NCBI GenBank assembly: GCA_016218705.1
Contig: JACRDC010000094.1
Location: 1-49,184 of the forward strand
Reading direction: 5' to 3'
Length of the DNA stretch: 49,184 nt
From: Desulfarculus sp.
Lineage (GTDB): Bacteria > Desulfobacterota > Desulfarculia > Desulfarculales > Desulfarculaceae
Position 1 is the stretch's first letter; every line of letters begins with the position of its first letter. The notes beneath the pieces are model-generated. The model searched no databases. It was not told where the DNA came from and saw only the letters and a list, made by a program, of their open reading frames with translations. The translations under genes were made by a program, and so were the position numbers. Shown piece after piece: positions 17,496 to 25,933 of the stretch.

Positions 17496-19328
17496 CTAAT
17501 TGGGGCCAGCCACCGGCAGGGTGAACCACAGCCGGCTGCCCTGGCCGGGTTGGCTCTCTAGGCCGATCTCGCCGCCATGGGCCAGCACCGCCTCGCGGGC
17601 GATGTAAAGGCCCAGTCCAGCGGCCCCGGCCGGCTCCTCGCCGGCCCCCTGGAACCTCTCGAAGACGTGGGGCAGGCGCTCCGGCTCGATGCCCTCGCCG
17701 GTGTCGGTGACGCCAAAGAGCACCGCCCCCGCCTGGGCCGTGGCCTCCAGGGTCACCCGGCCGCCGGCCGGGGTGTGGCGCAAGGCGTTGGCGATGAGGT
17801 TGGAGAAAACCAGCCCCACCCGCTCCGGGTCGGCCGAGACCCGGGCCGGGCCGGGGCCTTGGCCCAGGGCCAGTTCCACCCCCCGGCGCTGGGCGGCGGC
17901 CTGGTGGGCCTTGTGGGCCTCGGCCAACAGCCAGGCGGCCTCCACCGGCAGGCGGCGCAGGCTGTAGCCGTCCTGGCCCAGGCGCGACATGTCCAAGAGG
18001 TCCTCCACCATGGCCTTGACCCGCTCGCAGTCCTGGCGGGCGGCGGCCAGCAGGTCGGCCTGCTTGGCGCTCAAGGGGCCGGCCGCGCCCTCCAGGCAAA
18101 GGTGAATGGCCATGCCCAGCGAGGTGAGAGGGGTGCGGAACTCGTGGGCCACGGTGGCCACCATGTCGGTCTTCATGCGGTCGAAGCGCCACAGCCGGGT
18201 GACGTCCTGCCACACCAGGGTGGCCCCGGCCAGGCCGCCGCCAGGGTCCAGCACCGGCGCGGCCCGGGGCAGCAGGTAGCGGCCGCCCTGGGCACCAGCC
18301 AGGCGAAAGGCGTCCTGAAAGCCCTTGGGCGCCACGCTTCCCCGGCCCTCCAGCACCTGGGCCAACAGCTCCCGCACCCTCTGGGCCAGGCCGGGGTCCA
18401 GCCCCTCCCAGGCCGGCTGGCCGGTATGGGGTGGGGCGGCGTAGAGCCCCTCGGCGGCCTGGTTTAGGTTCACCAGGCGGCCTTCCAGGTCCAGGACCAG
18501 CACCGGGTCGGAGAGGCTGTTGAGGGTGGCCTGGGAGGCCTCTTGGGCCAGGAGCAGGGCGCCCAGGGAGCTTTGACGGTAGGCCAGCAGGCGCGAGGCC
18601 ATTTCGTTGACCCGCCCGGCCAGTTGGGTGATCTCGTCGCGGCCGCTCAAGCGCACCCTGGTCTCGAAGTCGCCGCCGCCGATGCGCGAGAGGGCCTGGC
18701 CCAGCACCGACAGGGGGCGCAGCAGGTGGGCGGTCAGCCACAGGGTCAGGGCCAGGCCCCCGGCCAGGGCGGCCAGGGAGACGATGGCCATGGTGGTCTG
18801 GAAATTGGCGGCCTGTAGGCGGGCCTGGTCGCTTTTGACCTCCATGGCCCGCTGGTTGATCTCCACGATCTGGTCCTGGGCCTTCTTGACGGCCAGGAAG
18901 GCCGGCATCAGCAGATCGGAGAAGGCCTTGGCGGCCTGGCCGGCCTGGTCCAGGTCCATGGTCCCCATGTACGACTCACGGTATCTTTGCCAAGCCTGGT
19001 GCAACTCCTGGGTGGCCTCGCTCTCGCCGGCCTCGGCCACGGCCGTGTCCTGTCCGCGCAGGCTCTGCTCAAAGCGCTCCATGTGCCGGGCCACCTGGGC
19101 CCCTTGCCAGGCCTGGCCGGCCAGGGCGCTGGCCTGGGCCAGGTCGTGCAGGCGCTCCAGCGATTCGGTCATGCTGCGCACCTCGCGCACGCTGCGGTAG
19201 TTCTCGCTGAGGATATCGTGGGATTGGCGGCCCAGGGCGGCGGTGGTGAACAGGGCCAACAGCCCCACCAGCAGCAGGGCGGCCCACAGGGGCACCTGGG
19301 CCAGCAAGAGCTTGGAGCGCAGGGTCAT
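17496..19328 (-). CDS. Membrane histidine kinase (KinB-like)
   Basis: The 610-residue product has an N-terminal membrane helix (about 8-31), an extracytoplasmic helical sensor (about 35-175), a second membrane helix (about 180-200), HAMP (about 200-250), PAS (about 260-370), and a HisKA domain with phosphorylated His in VAHEFRTPLTSL (about residue 395). The HATPase has N box NLIANALRHTP, G1 DTGEGIEPERLPHVF and G2 GAAGLGLYIARE. This order is that of KinB, partner of AlgB. It is 3 bp downstream of the KdpD-like gene and upstream of kup. It lacks the KdpD/UspA input domains, which are encoded as the separate upstream protein. Confidence 0.93.
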   Translation of the reverse strand: MTLRSKLLLAQVPLWAALLLVGLLALFTTAALGRQSHDILSENYRSVREVRSMTESLERLHDLAQASALAGQAWQGAQVARHMERFEQSLRGQDTAVAEAGESEATQELHQAWQRYRESYMGTMDLDQAGQAAKAFSDLLMPAFLAVKKAQDQIVEINQRAMEVKSDQARLQAANFQTTMAIVSLAALAGGLALTLWLTAHLLRPLSVLGQALSRIGGGDFETRVRLSGRDEITQLAGRVNEMASRLLAYRQSSLGALLLAQEASQATLNSLSDPVLVLDLEGRLVNLNQAAEGLYAAPPHTGQPAWEGLDPGLAQRVRELLAQVLEGRGSVAPKGFQDAFRLAGAQGGRYLLPRAAPVLDPGGGLAGATLVWQDVTRLWRFDRMKTDMVATVAHEFRTPLTSLGMAIHLCLEGAAGPLSAKQADLLAAARQDCERVKAMVEDLLDMSRLGQDGYSLRRLPVEAAWLLAEAHKAHQAAAQRRGVELALGQGPGPARVSADPERVGLVFSNLIANALRHTPAGGRVTLEATAQAGAVLFGVTDTGEGIEPERLPHVFERFQGAGEEPAGAAGLGLYIAREAVLAHGGEIGLESQPGQGSRLWFTLPVAGPN

Positions 19329-19331
19329 GGC

Positions 19332-20399
19332 CTAGGTGCCGTCCTCGGCCAGGTCCAGGATGTGCAAATCGAAATCGGCGCCGTGCCGTAGCAGGCGAAA
19401 GGCCAGGGACAGCCCTAACAGGCCCTTCCAGGCCGCCCCGCGCGAGCGGCCCAGAACGATGTGGCGCACGCCGTGGGCGCTGGCGAAGTCCAGCAGGGGG
19501 CGCAGGGGGTCCCTGCCCTCCAGGCGCACCACCTCGGCGCCCCGGCGGCTGGCCTCCTGGCAGGCCTGGTTCAGGGCGGGCAGGTGGCCACGCCCCTGGG
19601 AGGGGCTTACGTGCACGGCGAACCAGCTACCGCCCTGGCGGCTGATAACCTCTTCCACCCCGGCCAGCAGCCGCCGGGCCAGGGCGGGCTGGGGGGGCAG
19701 GCAGACCATGAGCCGCCGGCAGGCCCCGGGGGCCTGGCCCGGGGCCATACCCTGGGTCTGGCCCTGGGCCAGGGGGGGCTGCATGACTTGGCGCAGGGCC
19801 AGGAGGGCCTGGGCGGGCAGGTGTGGTGGGGGAGGCGCACCCGGAGGACCAGCGGGGGCGGTCTCCTCCAGCAGGATGATCTGATCCGCCCGGCGCCAGA
19901 AGGAGGCCGGCAGGACCTGGCGCGGACTCTCCGGGCCGCCGGCCGGGGCCAGGCCGGGCAGGCCCTCCAACTGCCGGAGGTCGGCAGAGGCCAGCACGCT
20001 TATGCCGGCGGCCAACAGGGCCTCCACGTCCTGGTGGCGGGCCTGGTGGGTGGCGCCGGGCACGTTGCGGTGGGCCAGGTCCTGCACCACCGCCACCCGG
20101 GGCCGCCGCCTTAGCACCGCCGGCAGGTCCATCTCCTCCACGGCCAGACCGCGGTACTCCAGACGGCGGTGGGGCAGGCGCTCCAGGCCCTGACCCAGGG
20201 GTCCCTGGCCGGTACCGCCGTTTTCCAGGTAGGCCAGGACCACCTCCAGGCCGCGCCGCTGGAGATAGCGGGCCAACTCCAGCAGGGCCTGGGCCTGGCC
20301 GGCGGGCGGCCCCAGGCCCAGGCAGAGCTGAAGCCTGCCGCGCTGGCCCTGCTCCAGCAGGCGGATGAAGCCCTCGGCCTTGTCCCTGAAGGGGGTCAT
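19332..20399 (-). CDS. Stand-alone KdpD-like sensor: KdpD N-domain plus UspA domain, no kinase
   Basis: The 355-residue product matches the cytoplasmic N-terminal part of KdpD. Residues about 1-210 follow the KdpD domain (RLLEQGQRGRLQLCLGLG; RRPRVAVVQDLAHRNVPGA, equivalent to VDELAHTNAPG; RHQDVEALLAAGISVLAS; LRQLEGL). Residues about 230-355 are a UspA-like domain ending IVLGRSRGAAWKGLLGLS and FDLHILD. The Walker A (GAPGVGKT in canonical KdpD) is degraded to GPPAGQAQ, losing Lys and Thr. No membrane segments, HisKA or HATPase follow. The start at ATG 20399 gives an N-terminus collinear with KdpD; longer in-frame starts exist upstream. It probably senses a cytosolic signal for the adjacent kinase. 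Confidence 0.85.
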   Translation of the reverse strand: MTPFRDKAEGFIRLLEQGQRGRLQLCLGLGPPAGQAQALLELARYLQRRGLEVVLAYLENGGTGQGPLGQGLERLPHRRLEYRGLAVEEMDLPAVLRRRPRVAVVQDLAHRNVPGATHQARHQDVEALLAAGISVLASADLRQLEGLPGLAPAGGPESPRQVLPASFWRRADQIILLEETAPAGPPGAPPPPHLPAQALLALRQVMQPPLAQGQTQGMAPGQAPGACRRLMVCLPPQPALARRLLAGVEEVISRQGGSWFAVHVSPSQGRGHLPALNQACQEASRRGAEVVRLEGRDPLRPLLDFASAHGVRHIVLGRSRGAAWKGLLGLSLAFRLLRHGADFDLHILDLAEDGT

Positions 20400-20463
20400 G
20401 TGCCCGCGTCCCGCTTTTGGGTGGCCTCTGGCCGGTTCGCTGCCCGGCCCCGGCCCTTCTCCC

Positions 20464-20480
20464 AGCGAAATCGGTGCCAA
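20464..20480 (-). promoter_or_regulatory. Sigma-54 promoter upstream of the KdpD-like/kinase/kup operon
   Basis: On the minus strand the sequence TTGGCACCGATTTCGCT matches the -24/-12 consensus TTGGCACG-N4-TTGCW with one change in each element and the invariant GG-N10-GC spacing. Transcription would start near 20453, about 54 bases before the ATG at 20399. It fits control by the sigma-54 activator encoded at 13868-15244. Confidence 0.6.
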
Positions 20481-20667
20481 GCCGGGCCGCGCGCCCCCTG
20501 GCCCACCCCCTGGGACCACCTGTGCCATTAGCTTCAATTCTGGCATGGATAAACCCTGGGCTCCCCGCCGGCCTTCCCCTTGGGTGGCCTTCCGCCCCGC
20601 CGGGGTTTGCTTTTTGCAACCCGCCACGCCCAGGCGTTGCATCCTGCAAGCGCCACGGGCGCCGGGG

Positions 20668-22341
20668 CTAGTCCTCCTGGCGCACCTTGAACTGCTCGAT
20701 GCTGGCGCGCAGGTCGCGGGCGGCCCGCACCATGGTCTCGCTGGCGCTGGCCGCCTCTTCCACCAGGGCGGCGTTCTGCTGCACCGCCTGGTCCATCTGG
20801 CTCACGGCCTTGTTGATCTCCTCGATGCCCGTGGCTTGCTCCTGGCTGGCGGCGCTGATTTCGGCGATGGTGTCGGCCACCTGCTGCACATTGGTGATGA
20901 TCTCGCCCAGGAGCCGGCCGCTCTCGGCCACCGACTGGTTGCCCTGCTCCACCTTGGCCACGCTGTCGGTAATCAGCCCCTGTATCTGCTTGGCCGCCTG
21001 GGAGGAGCGGCCCGCCAGGCTGCGCACCTCGCCGGCCACCACGGCAAACCCACGGCCCGCCTGGCCCGCCCGGGCGGCCTCCACGGCGGCGTTAAGGGCC
21101 AACAGGTTGGTCTGGAAGGCGATCTCGTTGACCACCCCGATGATCTCACTTATCTTCCTGCTGGAGTCGGTGACGGCGGCCATGGCCTCCATGGTGCGCT
21201 CCACCACCTGGCCGCCTTGGCGGGCCATGGCCGAGGCGCCACGGGCCATCTCGTTGGCCTGCCGGGCGTTGTGGGCGTTGTTCTTGACCGAGCTGGTCAA
21301 TTGTTCCAGGGCGCTGGCCGTCTCCTCGATGGCCGCGGCCTGCTGCTGGGTGCGGTCGCTCAGGTCCTGGTTGCCCTGGCTGATCTCCTGGGCACTCTGG
21401 GCCACGGCAAAGGAGGCCTGGTTGACCTGGCGCACGGTCTGGGAGAGGTTGTGGTTCATCTGCTCCACGTCGCCCAGGACCTGGCCTATCTCGTCGCCCC
21501 GGCGCAGGTAGGCCTGGTCCACCTGGCTGGTGAAATCGCCGGCCGCGGCCCGCTTGATGACCAGGGCCGAGGCCAGGATGGGCCGGCTAAGGCCCCGGGC
21601 GGTCAGCCAGGACAAGACCCCGCCCACGGCCAAGAGCAGGGCGGCCACCAGGCCGGCGGTCAGCAGGTTGCCTCGCACCTTGGCGTCGGCCGGGGCCAGG
21701 GACTGTATCACCTGGAAGGCCCCGCGTATCTCGCCCTCGCGCCAGTTCTCCATGCGGCCGCCCAGGGGGTCCAGACCTTGGTCGTTGCCCCACAGGGCCT
21801 GGGAGGTGGCCGGGTCGCCGTGGCAGTACAGGCAGGTGCGGCTCAGGCGCACGGCCCGGAAATAACGCACCGAGTTGTGCTCGTGGTCCAGGACCACGGC
21901 CTCCTCCTGGTTGGCCTCGGTCATGGCCTTGAGCACCCGGGCCTCCAACTCCGTGGGCTCGTTGGCCGGGTTGCGGGGGTGGAACTTGGGCACCCGGAAC
22001 TGGTATTGCCCTTCCTGGGCCTTGCGCATGGCCGTCTGCCAGGCCGTGACCACCGGCACGGTGGCAAAGAGCTTGTCGCGCTCGCCCTTTTGGCCCATCT
22101 CCCTCATCTGGCTGGTGGTGAACAGCCCCAGGTCCCACTTGGCCTCCATCTCCTGGCGGGCGCTCTCGGCGGCCTGGGTCAGGGTGCGGGCCTTGTCCAC
22201 GTAGGCCGCCAGGGACTCCTGCCTGGTGCCGTAGGCATAGATGACGAAGAGCACCGCCAACAGCCCCACCACGAAGGCCAACTGGGTGGCGATGATCCTC
22301 TGGCGGATGCTCCAGCCGCCGGCCTTGACGCCCAGTCTCAT
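20668..22341 (-). CDS. Methyl-accepting chemotaxis protein with periplasmic c-type heme sensor (DUF3365/Tll0287-like)
   Basis: The 557-residue product has a membrane helix (about 17-37), a periplasmic domain with a CxxCH heme site (CLYCHGDP, residues 170-177), a second membrane helix (about 221-241), a HAMP region, and a signalling domain. The hairpin tip is [20 protein letters not shown], the most conserved MCP segment. The domain with one covalent heme fits the Tll0287/DUF3365 class seen in redox or gas sensors. No C-terminal CheR/CheB pentapeptide (NWETF type) is present; it ends EQFKVRQED. The RBS is GAGAGG. Upstream on the same strand is a CxxCH protein of the P460 type, likely functionally linked. 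Confidence 0.92.
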   Translation of the reverse strand: MRLGVKAGGWSIRQRIIATQLAFVVGLLAVLFVIYAYGTRQESLAAYVDKARTLTQAAESARQEMEAKWDLGLFTTSQMREMGQKGERDKLFATVPVVTAWQTAMRKAQEGQYQFRVPKFHPRNPANEPTELEARVLKAMTEANQEEAVVLDHEHNSVRYFRAVRLSRTCLYCHGDPATSQALWGNDQGLDPLGGRMENWREGEIRGAFQVIQSLAPADAKVRGNLLTAGLVAALLLAVGGVLSWLTARGLSRPILASALVIKRAAAGDFTSQVDQAYLRRGDEIGQVLGDVEQMNHNLSQTVRQVNQASFAVAQSAQEISQGNQDLSDRTQQQAAAIEETASALEQLTSSVKNNAHNARQANEMARGASAMARQGGQVVERTMEAMAAVTDSSRKISEIIGVVNEIAFQTNLLALNAAVEAARAGQAGRGFAVVAGEVRSLAGRSSQAAKQIQGLITDSVAKVEQGNQSVAESGRLLGEIITNVQQVADTIAEISAASQEQATGIEEINKAVSQMDQAVQQNAALVEEAASASETMVRAARDLRASIEQFKVRQED

Positions 22342-22497
22342 GGGTACCTCTCTCCCCTTGGCCAACCAATCCGCACCCTCCGCACAAACGCTTCCCTGGC
22401 CTCCCATGATAGGCCATGGGCAGCGCAAATAAAATTCATTATGAAGGCCAGGCCGCGGGCCTGGCGGGGTCAGGGAGGGGAGATGGCGGCGGACAGG

Positions 22498-23019
22498 CTA
22501 GCGAAGCCGGTGGTCCAGCACGAAATCGTTGTCCCGGGCGGTATTGTGGCACTTGAGGCACTGGTCCACCACGCCCGACTGCATCACCTTGCCGGTGCCG
22601 CTGTAGTGCACCCAGAACCAGTCGTTGCCCTTGGGGTTGAAACCCTTGACCTTGTACATCACCGTGTAGGCGATTATCTGGTCACTGGGGGCGTAGGTGT
22701 TGCTGTTCATGCCAAAGCCCTCGCGCACCAGGATGGACCCCGGCGGCAGGGTGGTGCCCTTGGCCTGCAAGGCCACGTCATTTATGTAGATTTTCACGTA
22801 GAAGCCAAAGGGCGAGGTGCTGCGGCGCAGCTTCTGGAACTCCTGCCAGGTGCCCCACTTGCGGAAGTTGGGCTCCTGGGTGATGTAGTTCCACAGCGCC
22901 TGGGCGTCGGCGGCCGGGGGCTCCATGGCCCCCAGGGGGGCCGCCCAGGTCCAGAGCAGCAGGGCGCACAGCACCGCCGAGCCCCCCCACCGGACCACGC
23001 GTTGGCATGAAGTGGTCAT
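22498..23019 (-). CDS. Cytochrome P460-like periplasmic heme protein
   Basis: The 173-residue product has a signal peptide (basic start, hydrophobic 12-31, cleaved near GAMEPP) and a C-terminal heme site CLKCHNTARDNDFVLDH (C at about 154). The segment YKVKGFNPKGNDWFWVHY and the GKVMQSG-x-VDQCLKCH arrangement match the cytochrome P460 family. In that family a cross-linked heme oxidises hydroxylamine or binds NO. The Lys that forms the crosslink cannot be fixed by eye. The RBS AAAGGAG is strong. A promoter precedes it, and the heme chemoreceptor gene lies 156 bp downstream on the same strand, so the pair may sense a shared ligand (inference). Confidence 0.82.
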   Translation of the reverse strand: MTTSCQRVVRWGGSAVLCALLLWTWAAPLGAMEPPAADAQALWNYITQEPNFRKWGTWQEFQKLRRSTSPFGFYVKIYINDVALQAKGTTLPPGSILVREGFGMNSNTYAPSDQIIAYTVMYKVKGFNPKGNDWFWVHYSGTGKVMQSGVVDQCLKCHNTARDNDFVLDHRLR

Positions 23020-23113
23020 TTTGGGCTCCTTTCCGGCGGCGCGGGGCGCCCGCGGCCACGCCGGTCAATGCCCCCAACCGGTGTGGCCGGTGGGTTGGCT
23101 TGCTTTTCGATGA

Positions 23114-23142
23114 ATCATATACCAAGCGCGCGGACTTGTGAA
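23114..23142 (-). promoter_or_regulatory. Sigma-70-type promoter of the P460/chemoreceptor genes
   Basis: On the minus strand TTCACA (23137-23142), 17-bp spacer, TATGAT (23114-23119). It is about 95 bp upstream of the P460 start codon and downstream of the thioesterase gene. Confidence 0.6.
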
Positions 23143-23191
23143 TTGCCTTGTGGCTTCAACGCCGGGGCCAGGCGGGCGGGCGGCGGGGGGG

Positions 23192-23659
23192 TCAGCTCTC
23201 CAGGAACTTGGGCGGCAGGCCGGCCTGGCCCCCCAGGCTCAAGGATTCCAAGGCCATGAGCGTCACGGTGCCGTGGGCCAGGAGCCGTCCCTGAGGGTCC
23301 TCCACGCGGGCCTCGGCCAGGCCCAGGGTCTTGCCCAGCTTCAGGGCCCGCCCCAGGCCGATGAGCCGGCCGGTCACGGCCGGCGCCAGGTAGTTGAGCT
23401 TCATCTCCACGGTGGTCAGCCCCAGGCCGGGGCCGGTCTGGGTGTAGAGGGCCCAGAAGCCGGCGGCGTCCACCAGGCCGGAGAAACCCCCGCCGTGAAC
23501 CATGCCGAAGGGTTGCAGGTGCTTGTGCTCCAGGACGATCTCCAGACGGGAGCTGCCCGGCCCCAGGCCGGCGATGCGCATGGACTGGAGCTGGAAGTAG
23601 GGGCTCTGGTCCACCAGGCGGCTGACGGCCGCCACCCAGGCGGGGTTGAGAGTGGGCAT
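23192..23659 (-). CDS. PaaI-family hotdog thioesterase
   Basis: The 155-residue product is a single hotdog-fold domain with HLQPFGMVHGGGFSGLVDAAG (residues 47-67), the active-site motif HGG followed by the long central helix, and TTVEMKLNYLAPAVTG at about 82-97. This pattern is that of PaaI/YbgC-like acyl-CoA thioesterases. Substrate is not evident. It is on the same strand as the P460 gene downstream and the helical-repeat gene upstream (66-bp gap), with a promoter candidate separating it from the P460 gene. Confidence 0.87.
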   Translation of the reverse strand: MPTLNPAWVAAVSRLVDQSPYFQLQSMRIAGLGPGSSRLEIVLEHKHLQPFGMVHGGGFSGLVDAAGFWALYTQTGPGLGLTTVEMKLNYLAPAVTGRLIGLGRALKLGKTLGLAEARVEDPQGRLLAHGTVTLMALESLSLGGQAGLPPKFLES

Positions 23660-23724
23660 GGCTTGGCTCCGAGGCTGGGGGCTAACGGCCTAAAAGTCCA
23701 TGGACTGGCTTTTGCGACATCCTG

Positions 23725-24414
23725 CTAATGCCTCGTTATCTGGCCAGATTCTGCTCGGTAGCCAGCGCGCTCCATGACCTTGAGGGCGCATTCCCGGGCC
23801 AGGCGGGCCTTGTCGAGGTCCTCCTTGGCCTGATAGAAGCTGCCCAGGTTGTCGTAGACGAACAAGAGCAGGTCAGGGTCGGCCTGGGGGTCCTGTTCGG
23901 CTTGGCGGGCCACGCCCCACAGGAGGTCCTCGGTGACCTGGTCCTGGCCTTGCAGGCTGTAGAAGGTGGCCAGGGAGGTGAGGTTGTAGGAAAAGGCCCG
24001 GTCCAGGCCGGCGGCCAGGGAGCCTTGCAGGATGGCGGTCAGGCGCCGGGCCAGGGCGGCGGAGTGCTCGTGGCGGCCATGCAGGGCCTCCAGGAAGATC
24101 AAGTCGCTGATTACCGTGCCCGCCTCAGGGGAGTCGCCGCCCCACAGGTCCTCGGCCAGGGCCAGGGCCTCGCCGGCCAGTTGGCTGGCCTGGGGCAGAC
24201 GCTTCAAGGCCAGGCTGATCTTGCACAGGGCGTTGAGCGCCGCCCACAGGGCCGTGCGGTCGCCCCGCTGGCGGGCTTGGTCCACGGCCTGTTCCAGGCT
24301 GCCGGCCTGGGCCTGGAGGTTGATGCCCTGCTGGTGCATCTTCTCGGCCAGGGCGTTGTTCCAGACCTGCCAGATATCCATGCCTTGGGACGCCTTGGGC
24401 TGCGGTTGTTCCAT
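23725..24414 (-). CDS. TPR-like helical repeat protein of unknown function
   Basis: The 229-residue product is almost wholly helical, without signal peptide. Repeated 34-residue-like patterns (RTALWAALNALCKISLAL, ASQLAGEALALAEDLWG, FSYNLTSLATFYSLQGQ, FVYDNLGSFYQAKEDLDKA) indicate four or so tetratricopeptide units. The last unit is the most canonical. It is probably a cytosolic scaffold. It is divergent from the MgtE-like gene at 24635. The N-terminal residues MEQPQPKASQG look unstructured. Confidence 0.75.
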   Translation of the reverse strand: MEQPQPKASQGMDIWQVWNNALAEKMHQQGINLQAQAGSLEQAVDQARQRGDRTALWAALNALCKISLALKRLPQASQLAGEALALAEDLWGGDSPEAGTVISDLIFLEALHGRHEHSAALARRLTAILQGSLAAGLDRAFSYNLTSLATFYSLQGQDQVTEDLLWGVARQAEQDPQADPDLLLFVYDNLGSFYQAKEDLDKARLARECALKVMERAGYRAESGQITRH

Positions 24415-24634
24415 GAGTTCCGGCCTTTGCCCACATTATGTGGATGATGTGTTTGGGCGGCGGGGCGCCCTGGCCCGGCCCGCCACCTATTGATTAATGT
24501 ACTGGCAGCCAGGCGGCCGGGCAAGGGCTTATCCCAGGCGGCCGGCGACGGTGTGCCCGAATCGTAACCTGATTGTGTCTGGTGGCCGCCGCCGGCTAGG
24601 GGTATGATAGGCCCGACCTCAGGCGGGAGGGACG

Positions 24635-25906
24635 ATGAAGCCGTCGGTGTCCCTGGACAGCGAGCATGGGTTTTTCTTGAGCGACCTCTTGGGCAGGCGG
24701 GTGCTGGCCGAGCCGCCGGGGCGCATCCTGGGACGGGTGCAGGACCTGGTGGCCGACGCCCGCCTGGCGGTGCCGCCCATCACCGGCCTGGTGGTGGCGG
24801 GACCGGGCAAGGACCGCCACTTCCTGCCCTGGTCGCGAGTGCTGGCCATCACCAAGAAGGCCGTAATCGTGGCCCACGGCGGCGACCAGCCCCTGCCCCC
24901 GGTGGCCGTCTCCCCCGGCGAGATGCTCTTGAAGGAGCAACTGCTGGACAAGCAGATCGTGGACACCGCCGGGGCCAAGGTGGTGCGGGTCAACGACCTG
25001 CAACTAAAGCCGCGCGCCGGCGCCATGGTGCTGTCCGGCGTGGACGTGGGTTTCAGGGGCCTGATGCGCCGGGTGGGATTGCAGGCTTTCACCGAGGCCC
25101 TCTTGCGCTGGGTCTTCAGCTACCAGTTGGGCGACAACCTCATCAAGTGGCACCTGGTGCAGACGGTGGGCTCGGAGCACATTCTCAGGCTAAGGCTGTC
25201 CCAGGCCCGTCTGTCGCGCCTGCACCCGGCCGATCTGGCCGACATCCTGGAAGACCTTGACCCCCCCACGCGGGCGCGGGTCTTCCAGGCCCTGGGCACC
25301 GAGCTGGCCGCCGACATCCTGGAGGAGGCCGAACCCAAGGTGCAGGTGGCCCTGATAAAGGACATGCCCACCGAGGAGGCCTCGGACATCCTGGAGGAGA
25401 TGAGCGCCGACGAGGCCGCCGACGTGCTCCAAGGCCTGGACAAGAACCGGGCCGAGACCCTGTTGCAGGAGATGGAGCAGGAGCAGGCCACCCAGGTGCG
25501 CTGCCTGTTGGACCACGACAAGGAGACCGCCGGCGGCATCATGACCTCGGACTTTTTGGGCCTGCCTCCCCAGGAGAAGGCCGGCCGCGCCCTGGAGGTC
25601 CTGCGCGAGGAGACCCCTGACCTGGACGTGGTCTACTATATCTATGTGGAGGACCAGGACGGCCGTCTCCTGGGCGTGGTGAGCCTGCGCGAGCTACTTA
25701 CCGCCGATGCCGGCGCCCGCCTGGATTCGCTGATGACCACCCGCCTGGTGGCCGTGGACCTGGAGGAGGAGCCCGGCGAGGTGGCCGAGCTGTTCGCCAA
25801 GTACGGCTTTCGCGCCCTGCCGGTGCTGGACAAGCAGGGGCGCATCCACGGCGTGATACGCTTCAAGGCCCTTCTGGAGGCCGTGGCCCCCCACCTGGGC
25901 CGCTAG
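24635..25906 (+). CDS. Soluble MgtE N-domain/CBS protein with PRC-like N-terminus (no channel domain)
   Basis: The 423-residue product has a PRC-barrel-like N-terminal half (residues about 15-165), then an MgtE N-type helical superfamily domain (about 185-290: LHPADLADILEDLDPPTRARVF, DMPTEEASDILEEMSADEAADVLQ). Two CBS motifs (about 300-420: IMTSDFLGLP, YYIYVEDQDGRLLGVVSLRELL, LMTTRLVAVD, FRALPVLDKQGRIHGVI) follow. In MgtE these parts bind Mg2+ and gate the pore; the membrane domain is absent here. It is 27 bp upstream of an NRAMP-related transporter with Mg2+-type residues, suggesting that this protein senses Mg2+ for that transporter (inference). Confidence 0.9.
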   Translation: MKPSVSLDSEHGFFLSDLLGRRVLAEPPGRILGRVQDLVADARLAVPPITGLVVAGPGKDRHFLPWSRVLAITKKAVIVAHGGDQPLPPVAVSPGEMLLKEQLLDKQIVDTAGAKVVRVNDLQLKPRAGAMVLSGVDVGFRGLMRRVGLQAFTEALLRWVFSYQLGDNLIKWHLVQTVGSEHILRLRLSQARLSRLHPADLADILEDLDPPTRARVFQALGTELAADILEEAEPKVQVALIKDMPTEEASDILEEMSADEAADVLQGLDKNRAETLLQEMEQEQATQVRCLLDHDKETAGGIMTSDFLGLPPQEKAGRALEVLREETPDLDVVYYIYVEDQDGRLLGVVSLRELLTADAGARLDSLMTTRLVAVDLEEEPGEVAELFAKYGFRALPVLDKQGRIHGVIRFKALLEAVAPHLGR

Positions 25907-25933
25907 GAAAGCCATGCAAGAGGACGGACCGCC

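Noticed and set aside
20400-20642. N-terminal extension of the KdpD-like protein up to 20642
   Set aside because: The extension is Pro/Gly-rich and unlike KdpD, and the sigma-54 promoter at 20464-20480 lies inside it.
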